Of a stretch of DNA of 64,000 bases, positions 25,001 through 34,311 are shown one piece after another. The DNA is taken from positions 1 through 64,000 of the forward strand of contig JAZRFF010000021.1 of assembly GCA_045661225.1 (NCBI GenBank). The letters are read 5' to 3'. Both the position numbers and the translations under genes were made by a program. The notes below the pieces were generated by a model. The model had not been told where the DNA came from. It searched no databases and saw only the letters and a program-made list of their open reading frames with translations. This DNA comes from HGM04593 sp045661225 (lineage in GTDB: Bacteria > Bacteroidota > Bacteroidia > Bacteroidales > Bacteroidaceae). Numbering within the stretch: the first letter of the stretch is position 1; the number at the start of each line of letters is the position of its first letter.

Positions 25001-25641
25001 ACGATATTGGTTACGGCGGTCTTGACCACGTTATTGCATCGGGCGAGGACGTGAACATTCTCGTTGTCGACACCGAGGTTTACTCGAACACCGGCGGACA
25101 GTCGTCAAAGGCTACCCCATTGGGCGCTATTGCAAAATTCGCAGCAGCCGGCAAGCGTATACGCAAAAAAGACCTGGGTATGATTGCAACCACCTACGGA
25201 TACGTATACGTTGCACAGATAGCAATGGGAGCAAGCTACGACCAGTGCCTCAAGGCTATTCGTGAGGCCGAGGCCTACCCCGGTCCATCACTCGTCATTG
25301 CCTACGCCCCCTGTATCAACCACGGTATCAAACGCGGTATGGGCAAGGCTCAGGCCGAGCAGGCAGCAGCCGTTGAGTGCGGTTACTGGCACCTGTGGCG
25401 TTACAACCCCGCTCTCGAAGAGGAGGGTAAGAACCCATTCACACTCGACAGCAAGGAGCCGCAGTGGGATAAGTTCCAGGAGTTCTTGCAGGGCGAGGTA
25501 CGCTACGCATCACTTGCCAAGCAGTTCCCGACGGAGGCTCACGAGCTGTTCGCAGCAGCCGAAAATATGGCAAAGAAACGCTATGCAAGTTACCAACGTA
25601 TGGCAAAGCTCGACTGGAGCACCGAAGAGAGTGCCGAATAA
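22075..25641 (+). CDS. nifJ: Pyruvate:ferredoxin (flavodoxin) oxidoreductase
   Basis: The 1188-residue single-chain enzyme oxidises pyruvate to acetyl-CoA and CO2 and reduces ferredoxin; it is central to strict anaerobic fermentation. N-terminal domain I (YPITPSSPMAEYVDEW) is followed by the gamma/CoA domains. Two 4Fe-4S motifs come next (CIQCNRCSFVCPHGC and CLGCGNCADICPGNP), then a third cluster site (ACSGCGETPY) and the thiamine-diphosphate domain (GGDGASYDIGYGGLDH, DTEVYSNTGGQSSK). Length and motif order match the homodimeric enzyme, with nothing missing. It is monocistronic, with a consensus promoter and a GC-rich terminator. Confidence 0.97.
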   Translation: MTKAKKFITCDGNQAAAHIAYMFSEVAAIYPITPSSPMAEYVDEWAAQGRKNLFGEIVSVQEMQSEGGAAGALHGSLQAGALTTTFTASQGLLLMIPNMYKIAGEKLPTVFHVSARSLAGNSLSIFGDHMDVMACRQTGFAMLCEGSVQEVMDLSAVAHLATLKSRIPFMNFFDGFRTSHEIQKIELIEQEEIAPLVDWDSIQAFRDRALSPSSPVVRGTAENPETFFTHKESENPFYNAVPDIVAEYMKEISAITGRNYAPFTYYGAEDADRVIIVMGSATEAVKEAIDYMTARGEKVGLVSVHLYRPFSVKYLAAVMPKSVKRIAVLDRTKEPGSHGEPLYLDVVEAFSSTPELKELNPIIVGGRFGLSSNDTTPAIIMGVYENLALPTPKNHFTFGIVDDVTFLSLPPKEEIAVVDGMFEAKFYGLGADGTVGANKNSIKIIGDNTKKHCQAYFSYDSKKSGGFTCSHLRFGDKPIRSTYLVNTPNFVACHVQAYLRMYDVTRGLQKGGTFLLNTVWESEELAQNLPNNIKKYFADNNITVYYINATKIAQEIGLGNRTNTILQSAFFRITQVIPVELAVEQMKKFIVKSYGKKGQDIVDKNNAAVDRGGEYKQLAIDPNWSKLPADVEEKRDEPEFITKIVRTINAQKGAQLPVSAFKGLEDGTWPVGTSAYEKRGVSAFVPKWDAANCIQCNRCSFVCPHGCIRPFVMDEAEAAGLNADKIEMKAPLAMKGMQFRIQVGVLDCLGCGNCADICPGNPKQGGKALTMVPLEQERAEAANWDYCVKNVKSKQSLVDVKSNPKNSQFATPLFEFSGACSGCGETPYVKLLTQLFGDRQVVANATGCSSIYTASVPSTPYTTNEKGEGPAWGNSLFEDFCEFGLGMKLAENKMRSRLERLLTEVQTHRSCPEDMKALAQQWIDNKENAEVTKQITPEIIKACEAYECDTCEQILAIKQYLVKRSQWIIGGDGASYDIGYGGLDHVIASGEDVNILVVDTEVYSNTGGQSSKATPLGAIAKFAAAGKRIRKKDLGMIATTYGYVYVAQIAMGASYDQCLKAIREAEAYPGPSLVIAYAPCINHGIKRGMGKAQAEQAAAVECGYWHLWRYNPALEEEGKNPFTLDSKEPQWDKFQEFLQGEVRYASLAKQFPTEAHELFAAAENMAKKRYASYQRMAKLDWSTEESAE

Positions 25642-25663
25642 CAGCTGAGTCATTATAGAGACG

Positions 25664-25697
25664 AAGGAGTGCGCCCCCGGGCGCACTCCTTTATTTT
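25664..25697 (+). terminator. Terminator of nifJ
   Basis: AAGGAGTGCGCCC and GGGCGCACTCCTT form a perfect 13-bp stem, followed by TATTTTT. Confidence 0.88.
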
Positions 25698-25867
25698 TCA
25701 GGCAAAGGCAAACGTGCCGAAGAGGGTTTTAAAAGAGACACTGCTTGGCAGGCGCATTATGCCGGAAACTTTTCACGCAAGGGCGCAAAATACCCACGCA
25801 AGCGAACCAACAGCACGCAAACATTGTTATTCCTACATATTTACATAACCATAAAAAACAGATAACA

Positions 25868-27319
25868 ATGTCAACATTAACAAAAAGCGTAAAATTAGGC
25901 GTGGCAACACTCGCCATTATGAATGTAACCGCCGTTGTGTCATTACGCGGACTGCCCGCCGAAGCCGAGTACGGCATCAGTTCGGCGTTCTACTACCTAT
26001 TCGCGGCATTAGTATTTCTTATTCCCACATCGTTTGTAGCCGCAGAGCTTGCAGCAATGTTCCAGGACAAACAAGGCGGCGTATTCCGTTGGGTGGGCGA
26101 AGCATTCGGCAAAAAAGCCGGATTTGTGGCCATATGGCTACAGTGGGTCGAGAGTACAATATGGTATCCGACGGTCCTGACATTCGGTGCCGTGTCACTG
26201 GCGTTCATAGGAATGGACAGCAGTAAGGATATGTCACTTGCATCGAACAAAATTTACACCCTTGTGATAGTGCTTGCCATCTACTGGGCTGCAACATTTA
26301 TCTCGCTCAAAGGACTGGGCTGGGTCAGTAAAGTCGCAAAGATTGGCGGTCTTGTAGGCACCATTATTCCGGCTGCACTACTTGTGATTCTGGCCATAAT
26401 ATACCTTATAACCGGCGGAGAGTCACAGATGAACTTCGGAGGTGACTTTTTCCCCGATATTACCAAACTCGACAATCTTGTCCTTGCATCGGGAATATTT
26501 CTCTTTTACGCCGGAATGGAGATGACCGGCATTCACGTGAAAGATATGGAGAACCCTGCACGCAACTACCCGCGCGCCGTGTTCCTGGGAGCGATAATAA
26601 CAGTGCTCATTTTCATCTTGGGTACATTTGCGTTGGGAATAATAATTCCGCAGAAGGACATTAACCTCACACAGAGCCTTCTTGTGGGATTCGACAACTA
26701 CTTCAGATATGTAGGAATGTCGTGGCTGTCGCCCATAATTGCCATTGCCCTTGCTTTCGGAGTTCTTGCCGGAGTGCTTACGTGGGTGTCAGGCCCGTCA
26801 AAAGGTATATTTGCAGTGGGCAAGGCCGGTTATCTGCCACCGTTTATGCAACGTACCAACAAAATTGGAGTTCAGAAGAATATTCTGCTCATTCAAGGCG
26901 GACTGGTAACGCTGCTTAGCCTTCTGTTCGTGGTTATGCCATCGGTACAGAGTTTCTACCAGATATTATCGCAGTTAACGGTGCTTCTGTACCTTATTAT
27001 GTACCTGCTGATGTTCGCCGCCGCAATATACCTGCGCTACAATATGAAGGACGCTGCGCGTCCGTTCAGGCTGGGCAAACGCGGCAACGGGGTAATGTGG
27101 TTTGTGAGCGGCGTGGGATTCCTTGGCAGTTTGCTGGCATTCGTACTAAGCTTTATACCCCCTGCACAGATTGCGGTAGGCAGCAATGCCGTATGGTACT
27201 CGGTACTTGTTATAGGCTGCCTGGTGGTTGTTGGTGCTCCGTTCCTTATTTATGCTATGCGAATGCCACACTGGGTCGATAAAAAATCGACATTCGAACC
27301 CTTCCATTGGGAAAAATAA
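25868..27319 (+). CDS. APC-family amino acid permease, GadC-like antiporter
   Basis: The 483-residue inner-membrane protein has about 12 hydrophobic segments. The start at MSTLTKSVKLG (25868) fits the family. APC landmarks are the unwound helix 1 region (VVSLRGLPAEAEYG), GGVFRWVGEAFG after helix 2 and GIFLFYAGMEMTGIHVKDMENPARNYPRA for helices 6-7; the last is characteristic of the glutamate:GABA antiporter branch. In other bacteria GadC exchanges glutamate for GABA in acid resistance, but no glutamate decarboxylase or glutaminase is adjacent, so the substrate is uncertain. It stands alone between the nifJ terminator and the GH92 promoter. Confidence 0.85.
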   Translation: MSTLTKSVKLGVATLAIMNVTAVVSLRGLPAEAEYGISSAFYYLFAALVFLIPTSFVAAELAAMFQDKQGGVFRWVGEAFGKKAGFVAIWLQWVESTIWYPTVLTFGAVSLAFIGMDSSKDMSLASNKIYTLVIVLAIYWAATFISLKGLGWVSKVAKIGGLVGTIIPAALLVILAIIYLITGGESQMNFGGDFFPDITKLDNLVLASGIFLFYAGMEMTGIHVKDMENPARNYPRAVFLGAIITVLIFILGTFALGIIIPQKDINLTQSLLVGFDNYFRYVGMSWLSPIIAIALAFGVLAGVLTWVSGPSKGIFAVGKAGYLPPFMQRTNKIGVQKNILLIQGGLVTLLSLLFVVMPSVQSFYQILSQLTVLLYLIMYLLMFAAAIYLRYNMKDAARPFRLGKRGNGVMWFVSGVGFLGSLLAFVLSFIPPAQIAVGSNAVWYSVLVIGCLVVVGAPFLIYAMRMPHWVDKKSTFEPFHWEK

Positions 27320-27381
27320 CACCCTCATAAGGCAAATTTGCGCCTAACGACACAACAGCCGAGGCTGCAAAGAAAATCTTT

Positions 27382-27445
27382 ATTAAGTGGACTCATATTT
27401 GAGCTCCACTTAATATTGTCAATCGATGCTTTTTCACTATTTTAG
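27382..27445 (+). promoter_or_regulatory. GH92 promoter with an upstream palindrome
   Basis: A -33 ATTG (27415-27418), 19-bp spacer and TATTTTAG (27438-27445, one mismatch) precede the GH92 gene by 20 bp. Directly upstream, touching the -33 box, is an inverted repeat: ATTAAGTGGA (27382-27391) and TCCACTTAAT (27405-27414), with an inner CTC/GAG. It may be an operator, or a weak terminator for the permease gene, though it lacks a T run. Confidence 0.5.
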
Positions 27446-27465
27446 CCGAAGAAACTGATAATACT

Positions 27466-29640
27466 ATGAAAAAGACACTCTTTGCAATACTTGCCACGCT
27501 CGCAATTGCGTGCGGTTGCAACAAAGAACCCGATTATGCCTCACTTGTCAACCCCCTCATCGGCACCGACTACAAAGGCAACGTCTACCCCGGCGCACAG
27601 ATGCCATTCGGTATGGTACAGCTGAGCCCCGACAACGGCCTTCCCGGGTGGGAACGAATTGCAGGCTACTACTACCCCGACAGCACTATCGCCGGGTTCA
27701 GTCACACCCACCTGAGCGGTACAGGCGCCGGTGACCTATACGACATCAGTTTCCTGCCCGTAACCTACCCTCTGCGCAAGGCCGAAGCACCGTTGGGCAT
27801 ACACTCAATGTTCAGCCACGAGCGCGAGGAGTGTCACGCCGGTTACTACCGCGTCACACTCGACAGCTACGGCATAGAAGTTGAGCTGACAGCCACCGAG
27901 CGTTGCGGCGTGCAGCGTTACACCTACCCCGCAAGCAACACCGGAAAAGAGGCAACCGTACTGCTCAACCTATCGAAGGCAATGAATTGGGACGCAACCA
28001 CCGACACACACCTTGTACAAAGAGACAGTTTCACCATTGTCGGTTACCGGCACTCCAACGGTTGGGCAAGAGAGCAAGAGGTCTATTTTGCAACACGTTT
28101 CTCGCAGCCAATAAAGAGTATGAAGTGCGACAACAGCAATATACTGCACAAAGGAATGATAAAAAGCGTTATCGGTACTGCACGTCTGACCTTTGAGCTT
28201 GACAGCGACAGACAGCTGACTGTTACAACAGCCCTGTCGGGCACAGGCATTGAGGGAGCGTTGAAGAACCTCTCGGCAGAGGCTCCGCACGACAATTTCG
28301 ACCTTTACCACGCACAAGCAACCGAAAAATGGAACGAAGCCCTTTCCTGCATAAAGATTAAAGGCGGCACACAGGACGAGCGCGTCTGTTTTTACACCGC
28401 ACTCTACCGCACAATGCTCGCCCCCACACTATACTGCGACGCTGACGGTCTGTACCGCGGTGCCGACGGCAAAAACCACACTGCCGACGGCTGGCAGAAC
28501 TACTCGACATTCTCGTTGTGGGACACATACCGAGCCGCCCACCCGCTGCTCACCTACACAGCGCCCAACCGAGTGCCGCATATTATAAACTCATTCATCG
28601 CCCACTTTGAGCAACACGGCCGCCTGCCGGTGTGGAATATGTGGGGCAGCGAAACAGATATGATGATAGGCTACCACTCGGTACCCGTAATTGCCGATGC
28701 CTATTTTAAAGGAATAAAAGGCTTCGATGCCCACAAAGCGTTAGCAGCCTGCGTTGCCACAGCCAATGACGACAATTACCGCGGAATAGGAGACTACAAG
28801 ACAAGGGGATACATTCCATACGACATCACCGACCCCTACAACAGCGACAACTGGGCATTGTCGCGCACATTAGAGTACGCATACGACGATCACTGTATAG
28901 GACGTATGGCCGAGGCTATGGGCAAAGAGGATATTGCCGATGAATTTTACTGTCGCGCCGAGAACTGGCGTAACCTATACAACGGACATACAACATTTAT
29001 GCAACCGCGCGACAGCAGAGGAGTGTTCCAACCGCTGTTCGACCCCGACGAATACACCCCGCACATATGCGAAAGTAACGCTTGGCACTATATGTGGAGC
29101 GTTCAGCACGACATTGACGCTCTTGTTGAGCTTATGGGGCTAAAGTGTTTCGAGCAGAAGCTTGACAGTATGTTCACATACGCCCCCGCCGAGAATGCCA
29201 ACCTTCCAATCTTCAGCACAGGAATGATTGGACAGTACGCCCACGGCAACGAACCGAGCCACCACGTCGCATATCTTTTCAACCGCATAGGACAGCCCGA
29301 AAAGACACAGAAATATGTATCACAGATTATGCGCGAGATGTACCGCAACGCCCCCGACGGCCTGTGCGGCAACGAGGACTGCGGCCAGATGTCAGCGTGG
29401 TACGTATTGTCGGCTATGGGCTTCTACCCCATTGACCCCGCAAGCGGAGAGTATGAGATTGGCCGTCCGCTGTTCCCCGAGGCTGCGCTACGCCTGCCCG
29501 GCGGCAACTCTTTTACCGTAAAAGCCGCCGACACCGGCAAAGAGCACTACAGAAAAGTGAGCCTCAACGGAAAGAGACTAAGCAACACCGTGCTCACCCA
29601 CAGCAATATAACCAACGGCGGAGTGCTGGAGTTTGAATAA
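27466..29640 (+). CDS. GH92 family alpha-mannosidase, lipoprotein
   Basis: The 724-residue enzyme is an exo-acting, calcium-dependent alpha-mannosidase family member that trims mannose from host N-glycans or yeast mannan. The N-terminus is a lipoprotein-type signal (AIACGCNKE, Cys16 as probable lipidation site), so it is likely anchored in the outer membrane or periplasm. GH92 landmarks are VNPLIGTDYKGNVYPGAQMP, FSHTHLSGTGAGD, WNMWGSETDMMIGYHS, GNEPSHHVAYLFN (containing a catalytic Glu) and NEDCGQMSAWYVLSAMGFYP. Length is normal. No SusC/D pair or regulator flanks it, so it is an orphan rather than part of a PUL. The linkage (alpha-1,2, 1,3 or other) cannot be told. Confidence 0.94.
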   Translation: MKKTLFAILATLAIACGCNKEPDYASLVNPLIGTDYKGNVYPGAQMPFGMVQLSPDNGLPGWERIAGYYYPDSTIAGFSHTHLSGTGAGDLYDISFLPVTYPLRKAEAPLGIHSMFSHEREECHAGYYRVTLDSYGIEVELTATERCGVQRYTYPASNTGKEATVLLNLSKAMNWDATTDTHLVQRDSFTIVGYRHSNGWAREQEVYFATRFSQPIKSMKCDNSNILHKGMIKSVIGTARLTFELDSDRQLTVTTALSGTGIEGALKNLSAEAPHDNFDLYHAQATEKWNEALSCIKIKGGTQDERVCFYTALYRTMLAPTLYCDADGLYRGADGKNHTADGWQNYSTFSLWDTYRAAHPLLTYTAPNRVPHIINSFIAHFEQHGRLPVWNMWGSETDMMIGYHSVPVIADAYFKGIKGFDAHKALAACVATANDDNYRGIGDYKTRGYIPYDITDPYNSDNWALSRTLEYAYDDHCIGRMAEAMGKEDIADEFYCRAENWRNLYNGHTTFMQPRDSRGVFQPLFDPDEYTPHICESNAWHYMWSVQHDIDALVELMGLKCFEQKLDSMFTYAPAENANLPIFSTGMIGQYAHGNEPSHHVAYLFNRIGQPEKTQKYVSQIMREMYRNAPDGLCGNEDCGQMSAWYVLSAMGFYPIDPASGEYEIGRPLFPEAALRLPGGNSFTVKAADTGKEHYRKVSLNGKRLSNTVLTHSNITNGGVLEFE

Positions 29641-29702
29641 GAGTATGAATCTATCAACAACAGCAAAATTCAACAACAATTAAACCGGATTTATACAGTA
29701 AT

Positions 29703-29733
29703 TTTCAAATATCGCTCAATTTATATACTTTTG
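29703..29733 (+). promoter_or_regulatory. Promoter of the 29768 lipoprotein gene
   Basis: TTTC (29703-29706), 19-bp spacer, TACTTTTG (29726-29733), 34 bp before the start codon. Confidence 0.5.
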
Positions 29734-29767
29734 CAAAATATTTCAAAAACACACATTTAACACACTT

Positions 29768-30616
29768 ATGAGAAAAATACTTAATTTATTATTGGCGTCT
29801 ATTACAATGCTGACATTATCCGGCTGCCCAAGCTCTGCCGACCCGGACGATGCACCCGACAACCCCAACACACCGACCAACCCCGGGATAAATATGGGCA
29901 AGAAAAAACTATCTGAAATGAAATTCTATTTTAAAGATGATGATGGTGAAGAAATTTGTGACTTTATAATCGAATTCGCATACGACAAAAAAGGCAATGT
30001 TTCCGAAATTAGAAGTATGGAAGTAAGCGATGCGGACTTAGACATATACAGGTACGAATATGAATATGAAAACAACGTATTGAAATCTATCATATGCACA
30101 AGCGAATGGTACACCCAATACTATACAATTGAAAATGACAGAATAACAGAATACATAATATCGGACGAAGAAGATATACTTAATTCACTTTCTTATGTCA
30201 ACGAATATCTATCAAAAATAACAACCGACGACCATTCCAACACCTATCTTTGGAACAACGGCAAACTGCTCTCGACCAAACACGAATATCTCAGAGATGA
30301 TTATTACTATCGCAGTAACCACGTGCTCAAGTACGACGGTGAGACCTGTAAGGGATTCTTTCCTTTTATAGTTAATTATATTGACTCAGATGACTATCTT
30401 TTCTGTGCAATGCCCCAGCTCATTGGTGCAAGTACCATACACCTGCCTTCAGAGGATAATTTCAATAACAGCGAGGGAGATGAATCCAAGATTAAATTCA
30501 TCTATGATTTTTACCCAAATGGATATCTAAAAAAAATGACATCTATGAGCTACGACGAAGAAGCCGGAGAGTGGGTTAACGACGGTGACGGAAGCATTGA
30601 ATTTGTGTGGGAATAA
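29768..30616 (+). CDS. DUF4595-like lipoprotein of unknown function
   Basis: The 282-residue exported lipoprotein has lipobox LSGC (Cys19), a Pro/Asp-rich linker (PDDAPDNPNTPTNPG) and then a beta-rich domain. The domain shows YD-like strand repeats: IEFAYDKKGNVSEIRSM, YRYEYEYENNVLKSI, IKFIYDFYPNGYLKKMTS. This pattern resembles the DUF4595 lipoproteins common in gut Bacteroidales, whose function is unknown. The gene is AT-richer than its neighbours and has its own promoter and a hairpin after the stop, which fits recent acquisition or weak selection. No catalytic residues are apparent. Confidence 0.7.
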   Translation: MRKILNLLLASITMLTLSGCPSSADPDDAPDNPNTPTNPGINMGKKKLSEMKFYFKDDDGEEICDFIIEFAYDKKGNVSEIRSMEVSDADLDIYRYEYEYENNVLKSIICTSEWYTQYYTIENDRITEYIISDEEDILNSLSYVNEYLSKITTDDHSNTYLWNNGKLLSTKHEYLRDDYYYRSNHVLKYDGETCKGFFPFIVNYIDSDDYLFCAMPQLIGASTIHLPSEDNFNNSEGDESKIKFIYDFYPNGYLKKMTSMSYDEEAGEWVNDGDGSIEFVWE

Positions 30617-30644
30617 TATAAACCCCAAATACTCCATTTATTAT

Positions 30645-30674
30645 AATAAGGTCGGCGCTAGCGCCGACCTTATT
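30645..30674 (+). terminator. Palindromic hairpin between convergent genes
   Basis: AATAAGGTCGGCGCT and AGCGCCGACCTTATT form a perfect 15-bp stem. It lies 28 bp after the lipoprotein gene and has only a weak T-rich tail. Confidence 0.65.
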
Positions 30675-30818
30675 ATCTTATAAACCAACCGCTCATTATC
30701 AAATATCCCCGCCCCTGCCTGCGGCACAATCGAAAGTGCAACAGCTTCGTGGGGGGCAATATCCTCGTGGTTACCGCACACCGGCCGATGGGGAGTCCTT
30801 TCGCTCCTCATACCCCCT

Positions 30819-30858
30819 GTATATAGAAAAGAATAGTCCCAAATGATTGGGACTATTC
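30819..30858 (-). terminator. Terminator of the antiporter operon
   Basis: GAATAGTCCCAA and TTGGGACTATTC pair around a 4-nt loop. On the minus strand TTTTC follows. It lies about 20 bp after the antiporter stop. Confidence 0.75.
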
Positions 30859-30878
30859 CATTATATTGCAAAATGCGC

Positions 30879-32909
30879 TTAGTGCGTTTCGCCACCTTCG
30901 ACCTTGTAGCCGTTAGGATAGATGAGCAGCACGCTTGTATTTTGATAATCGCGTTGCAACTGCACAAAAACGTGGTCGAGTGACGGACGGAAGGATATTG
31001 AGCCTTTGCGTGCAGTAACAATAATGAGCAGATGGTCGTCGTGTATAATCTTCGACAGGCGCTTAAGGTCGTTACCGCCGTCAGTCTCATAGAACTGCGC
31101 ATTAACCGGTGTAAGTTCTTTAAGCATCATTTGTATTCTGGACATTGTATCGGGGTGACCGTGGTACATAATTCTGCACCCAAGGCCGCTTGCCATACGC
31201 GCTGTCTCCTCGACCCAGTACGAGAATCCCGCCTCGTATTCAGCCTTTGCAGGGAAAGTTATGTGTATGGCACGCACGGTGTTCAGCGGGATATTTATTC
31301 GCGCCATCATCACTTGACAGTTAAGAGCGTTCAGAACCTCGGGCAACACGCCACCCAAGAAAGTGTCATTTGCAGTCTCTTTCTTGTGGAAGCCCATTAT
31401 AAGCTCACGATAATCATTCTCCTTAACCTCGTGAATAATTCCGTGCGCAAGGTTGGTCGTCAGGCGCAAACGTGTCAGCAGAGGAACATTAGCCGAAGCC
31501 GCTATATCGGCAGCAACATCAAGAACCTTGGCACCACTCTGCTGCCGGGCCTTATCCTCGTCAAGAACAACGGTTATTGCCGACAGTGGAATTTTGCTAT
31601 TCTCCTTGCGTACAAGCAATGCAAGGTCCATAAGCTTGTCCACCGCCGCAGGGTTGGCAAGCGCCAGCAGCGTTTTCTTTGAATCGAGCGGAGCCGGTTT
31701 TGCGAGCAGAGCGGTTGTCACGACGAGCTTACGCGAAGCCCGGTCGGCAACAATGGAACTAACTATGCAGGTAACAAGGATAAGCAACACCGTTCCGTTC
31801 AGCACGTCCTCGTTCAAGAGACGCGAGCCATCGGCCAATATTATACCGTGACCAACAATTGCGGCAGCCAGCGTAGCAGCAGCCTGCGAGGTGCTTAATC
31901 CAAACATCAGCGACTGTTCACTGCGGCTCATCTTGTAGCTTTTCGCCACCACGAACGATGCCAGCCACTTTCCGGTAAGAGCCGTTACAATCATCACAAG
32001 CGCCACCAGCAACGAATTGCCGCCATTAAACAGCACCCCAAGGTCAATCATCATTCCCACTCCGATGAGGAAATAAGGAATAAAAATAGCGTTTCCCACA
32101 AAGTCTATACGACGCATCAGCGGCGAAGAGTGAGGAATCAGCGGGTTAAGCACAAGACCGGTTATAAAGGCGCCCAATATGCCCTCCATACCTGCAAGTT
32201 CCATCATTCCCGCACCCAGGAACAACATCGCCATCACAAAAATATATTGTATGACACTGTCGTTATATGTACGGAAAAAGTAACGCGCCACGCGCGGGAA
32301 CAGGAAAATAATGACACAGGCAATAGCCAGCAGTTTCGCCAGCATAAACAGCACAAACCATATGTCGGCCTCGCCGGCAAACATTCCGGCCACCACCGCG
32401 AGCACAAAAAGGGTCAACGTGTCGGTAATTATAGTTCCGCCAACCACAAAGTTCACACAACGCAGACGCGAGAGACCGTAACGCGCGACTATTGGATAAG
32501 ATATCAGCGTGTACGACGCATACATACTGGCAAGCAGCACCGATGCTATAAGGCTATACTCAAGGATAAACAGGTTGCTTATGAGGCCAAGCGCTATGGG
32601 GATAAAAAAGACTGCAAGCCCCATAAACAGCGCGCCTCCGCGCGCCTGCTTCATCTCCTGCATATTTATCTCAAGGCTGGCAAGGAACATTATATAATAA
32701 AGCCCCACCTTGCCAAAAAGCTCGAAACTGTCGTCACGCACAAGAATGTTCAGACCGTCCGGACCGATGAGCACACCCGCAAGAATCATACCTATTATGT
32801 GAGGCAGACGCAATTTGTTGAATATCAACGGAGCAAAGAGCACTATGCACAACACTCCAAGAAATATCCAAGTAGGGTCGGTTACCGGAAAGACGGAACT
32901 GAAATCCAT
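30879..32909 (-). CDS. CPA2-type cation:proton antiporter with C-terminal USP-like region
   Basis: The 676-residue inner-membrane protein has about 12 membrane segments in residues 1-400 of the Na+/H+ exchanger (Kef/NapA-like) fold: FNKLRLPHIIGMILAGVLIGPDG, then FLASLEINMQEM and LSTSQAAATLAAAIVGHG. The cytosolic C-terminus (about 410-676) looks like two universal-stress-protein-type folds. They lack a TrkA-N signature, so gating may use a different ligand. It follows the DUF3078 gene by 26 bp, in the same direction, and is the last gene before a terminator. Ion preference (Na+ or K+) cannot be read from the sequence. Confidence 0.9.
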   Translation of the reverse strand: MDFSSVFPVTDPTWIFLGVLCIVLFAPLIFNKLRLPHIIGMILAGVLIGPDGLNILVRDDSFELFGKVGLYYIMFLASLEINMQEMKQARGGALFMGLAVFFIPIALGLISNLFILEYSLIASVLLASMYASYTLISYPIVARYGLSRLRCVNFVVGGTIITDTLTLFVLAVVAGMFAGEADIWFVLFMLAKLLAIACVIIFLFPRVARYFFRTYNDSVIQYIFVMAMLFLGAGMMELAGMEGILGAFITGLVLNPLIPHSSPLMRRIDFVGNAIFIPYFLIGVGMMIDLGVLFNGGNSLLVALVMIVTALTGKWLASFVVAKSYKMSRSEQSLMFGLSTSQAAATLAAAIVGHGIILADGSRLLNEDVLNGTVLLILVTCIVSSIVADRASRKLVVTTALLAKPAPLDSKKTLLALANPAAVDKLMDLALLVRKENSKIPLSAITVVLDEDKARQQSGAKVLDVAADIAASANVPLLTRLRLTTNLAHGIIHEVKENDYRELIMGFHKKETANDTFLGGVLPEVLNALNCQVMMARINIPLNTVRAIHITFPAKAEYEAGFSYWVEETARMASGLGCRIMYHGHPDTMSRIQMMLKELTPVNAQFYETDGGNDLKRLSKIIHDDHLLIIVTARKGSISFRPSLDHVFVQLQRDYQNTSVLLIYPNGYKVEGGETH

Positions 32910-32935
32910 AATATATTCTGTTTAGCAGTTATTTT

Positions 32936-34234
32936 TTACCAAGAATATGCAACGCCAAGGGTGAAAAGCTCTTTCAACTGCCAGAAGCCCCATTTTTTTG
33001 TAGCCTCCTCGGTCGACAATATCACACTGTCGTCGAAACGTGAATGAAGCATCAGCGATGCAGTAAAGTACTTGCTGAGCGTTGCATTGAACTTTGTTTC
33101 CCACTGGAAGAACACCCTTTCGTAGTTTGTATAATATTCGAGGCGCGAATAGACATCGAGGAACGACGAAATTTTGTAGGTAGGGATTGTTACCACAAGC
33201 TGGGTACCATAATCCTGACGGAAGCGTCTTGAGACCTCTTTTTCATTAAAGCCGAAACGGTCGCGTGCAAGGTTTCTGTAACAAACAAAGCGGAAATTGT
33301 ACGCCGAAAGCGGTGCGAGGAAGACCTCTATCTTAAAGTTCCCTATTGAAGGCTTGTAGTTCAAACCGACAGAGGCATTTGCGTCCAACGGTGCTGCAAA
33401 GTTCGAGATAAAGTCCTTCTCGTTCGATGGATAGTTCGGCAAAGACTGTGTCTCGACCTTAACCTTTGCTGCAATATCAAGATTCTTCACCAATTTGCAA
33501 CCGAATGTCGACTCGATGCGCAATTTATCGGTATTGGTCTTGAAAGTGTGGTAAGCATCGGACGGGTAGGTCGCAAAACCAAGGTCATAGTCAAAATGGT
33601 TGGTCCAGGTGATGCGGTCTTTATTGTCGTAGTTCATATCAAGGTCTATTGTCGCAAGCATCGCATAGTTGCTCTCACCGCCCTGGAACCAGTTGGGCGA
33701 TATAAAGTTCTGTGTGAATGTGAGCGATGTGCGTCCGGCAAACTTCCAATAATTAGGCTTTACAACGGTTGTGGGCATACCTCCTACAACGTCCTCGGGA
33801 ATTGCGATAGTACTGGAAAGGTCAAGCATAGGCTTGCGAGTCTCGGTATCAATGTCCGAATGCGTCTGTTCGTTGCGCAGCTCCTCTTCGGTCATCACCA
33901 CTCTGGTGGGATACTCGCTGTATACATTAAGCATTAACTCATCGATTACAGCGGAACGTTTGTCGTCCATACTTAGTAATTCACTGTCACTCTCCTCGCT
34001 TTCTTCACAAGCAAAAGCCTTGCCAAGAACCGATTCGTACAATACAGGAGTAGCAAACATCTTTGAATAGACGTGATTGGTTTTCTCCTCTTCATAGTCG
34101 GCGTTCACATTCGAAGCCGCAGCCACAAGTTCGTCAATACCATTGTTAAAGTAGTCATACACAGCACTTTCCTGAGCAAAAGCCGAGAAAGAAGATACTA
34201 CAAAGAACAACAGTGTAAGTAATTTTGTTCTCAT
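32936..34234 (-). CDS. DUF3078 family outer-membrane-like protein
   Basis: The protein has 432 residues from MRTKLLTLL, which gives a clean signal peptide ending SAFAQE; a Met nine codons upstream is possible. After an acidic helical segment (30-130) comes a beta-strand-rich C-terminal half (from WKFAGRTSLTFTQNFISPNWFQGGESNYAML) typical of DUF3078, an outer-membrane beta-barrel-like family of Bacteroidetes with unknown role. It is the first gene of a two-gene unit with the antiporter. No catalytic motif is seen. Confidence 0.85.
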   Translation of the reverse strand: MRTKLLTLLFFVVSSFSAFAQESAVYDYFNNGIDELVAAASNVNADYEEEKTNHVYSKMFATPVLYESVLGKAFACEESEESDSELLSMDDKRSAVIDELMLNVYSEYPTRVVMTEEELRNEQTHSDIDTETRKPMLDLSSTIAIPEDVVGGMPTTVVKPNYWKFAGRTSLTFTQNFISPNWFQGGESNYAMLATIDLDMNYDNKDRITWTNHFDYDLGFATYPSDAYHTFKTNTDKLRIESTFGCKLVKNLDIAAKVKVETQSLPNYPSNEKDFISNFAAPLDANASVGLNYKPSIGNFKIEVFLAPLSAYNFRFVCYRNLARDRFGFNEKEVSRRFRQDYGTQLVVTIPTYKISSFLDVYSRLEYYTNYERVFFQWETKFNATLSKYFTASLMLHSRFDDSVILSTEEATKKWGFWQLKELFTLGVAYSW

Positions 34235-34311
34235 AAGAAAAATATTTTTAGTGTTTTTCATAATTCCGCCACCCACAGGCGAGCACACGCCTCACCTTCG
34301 ATATTATCACG

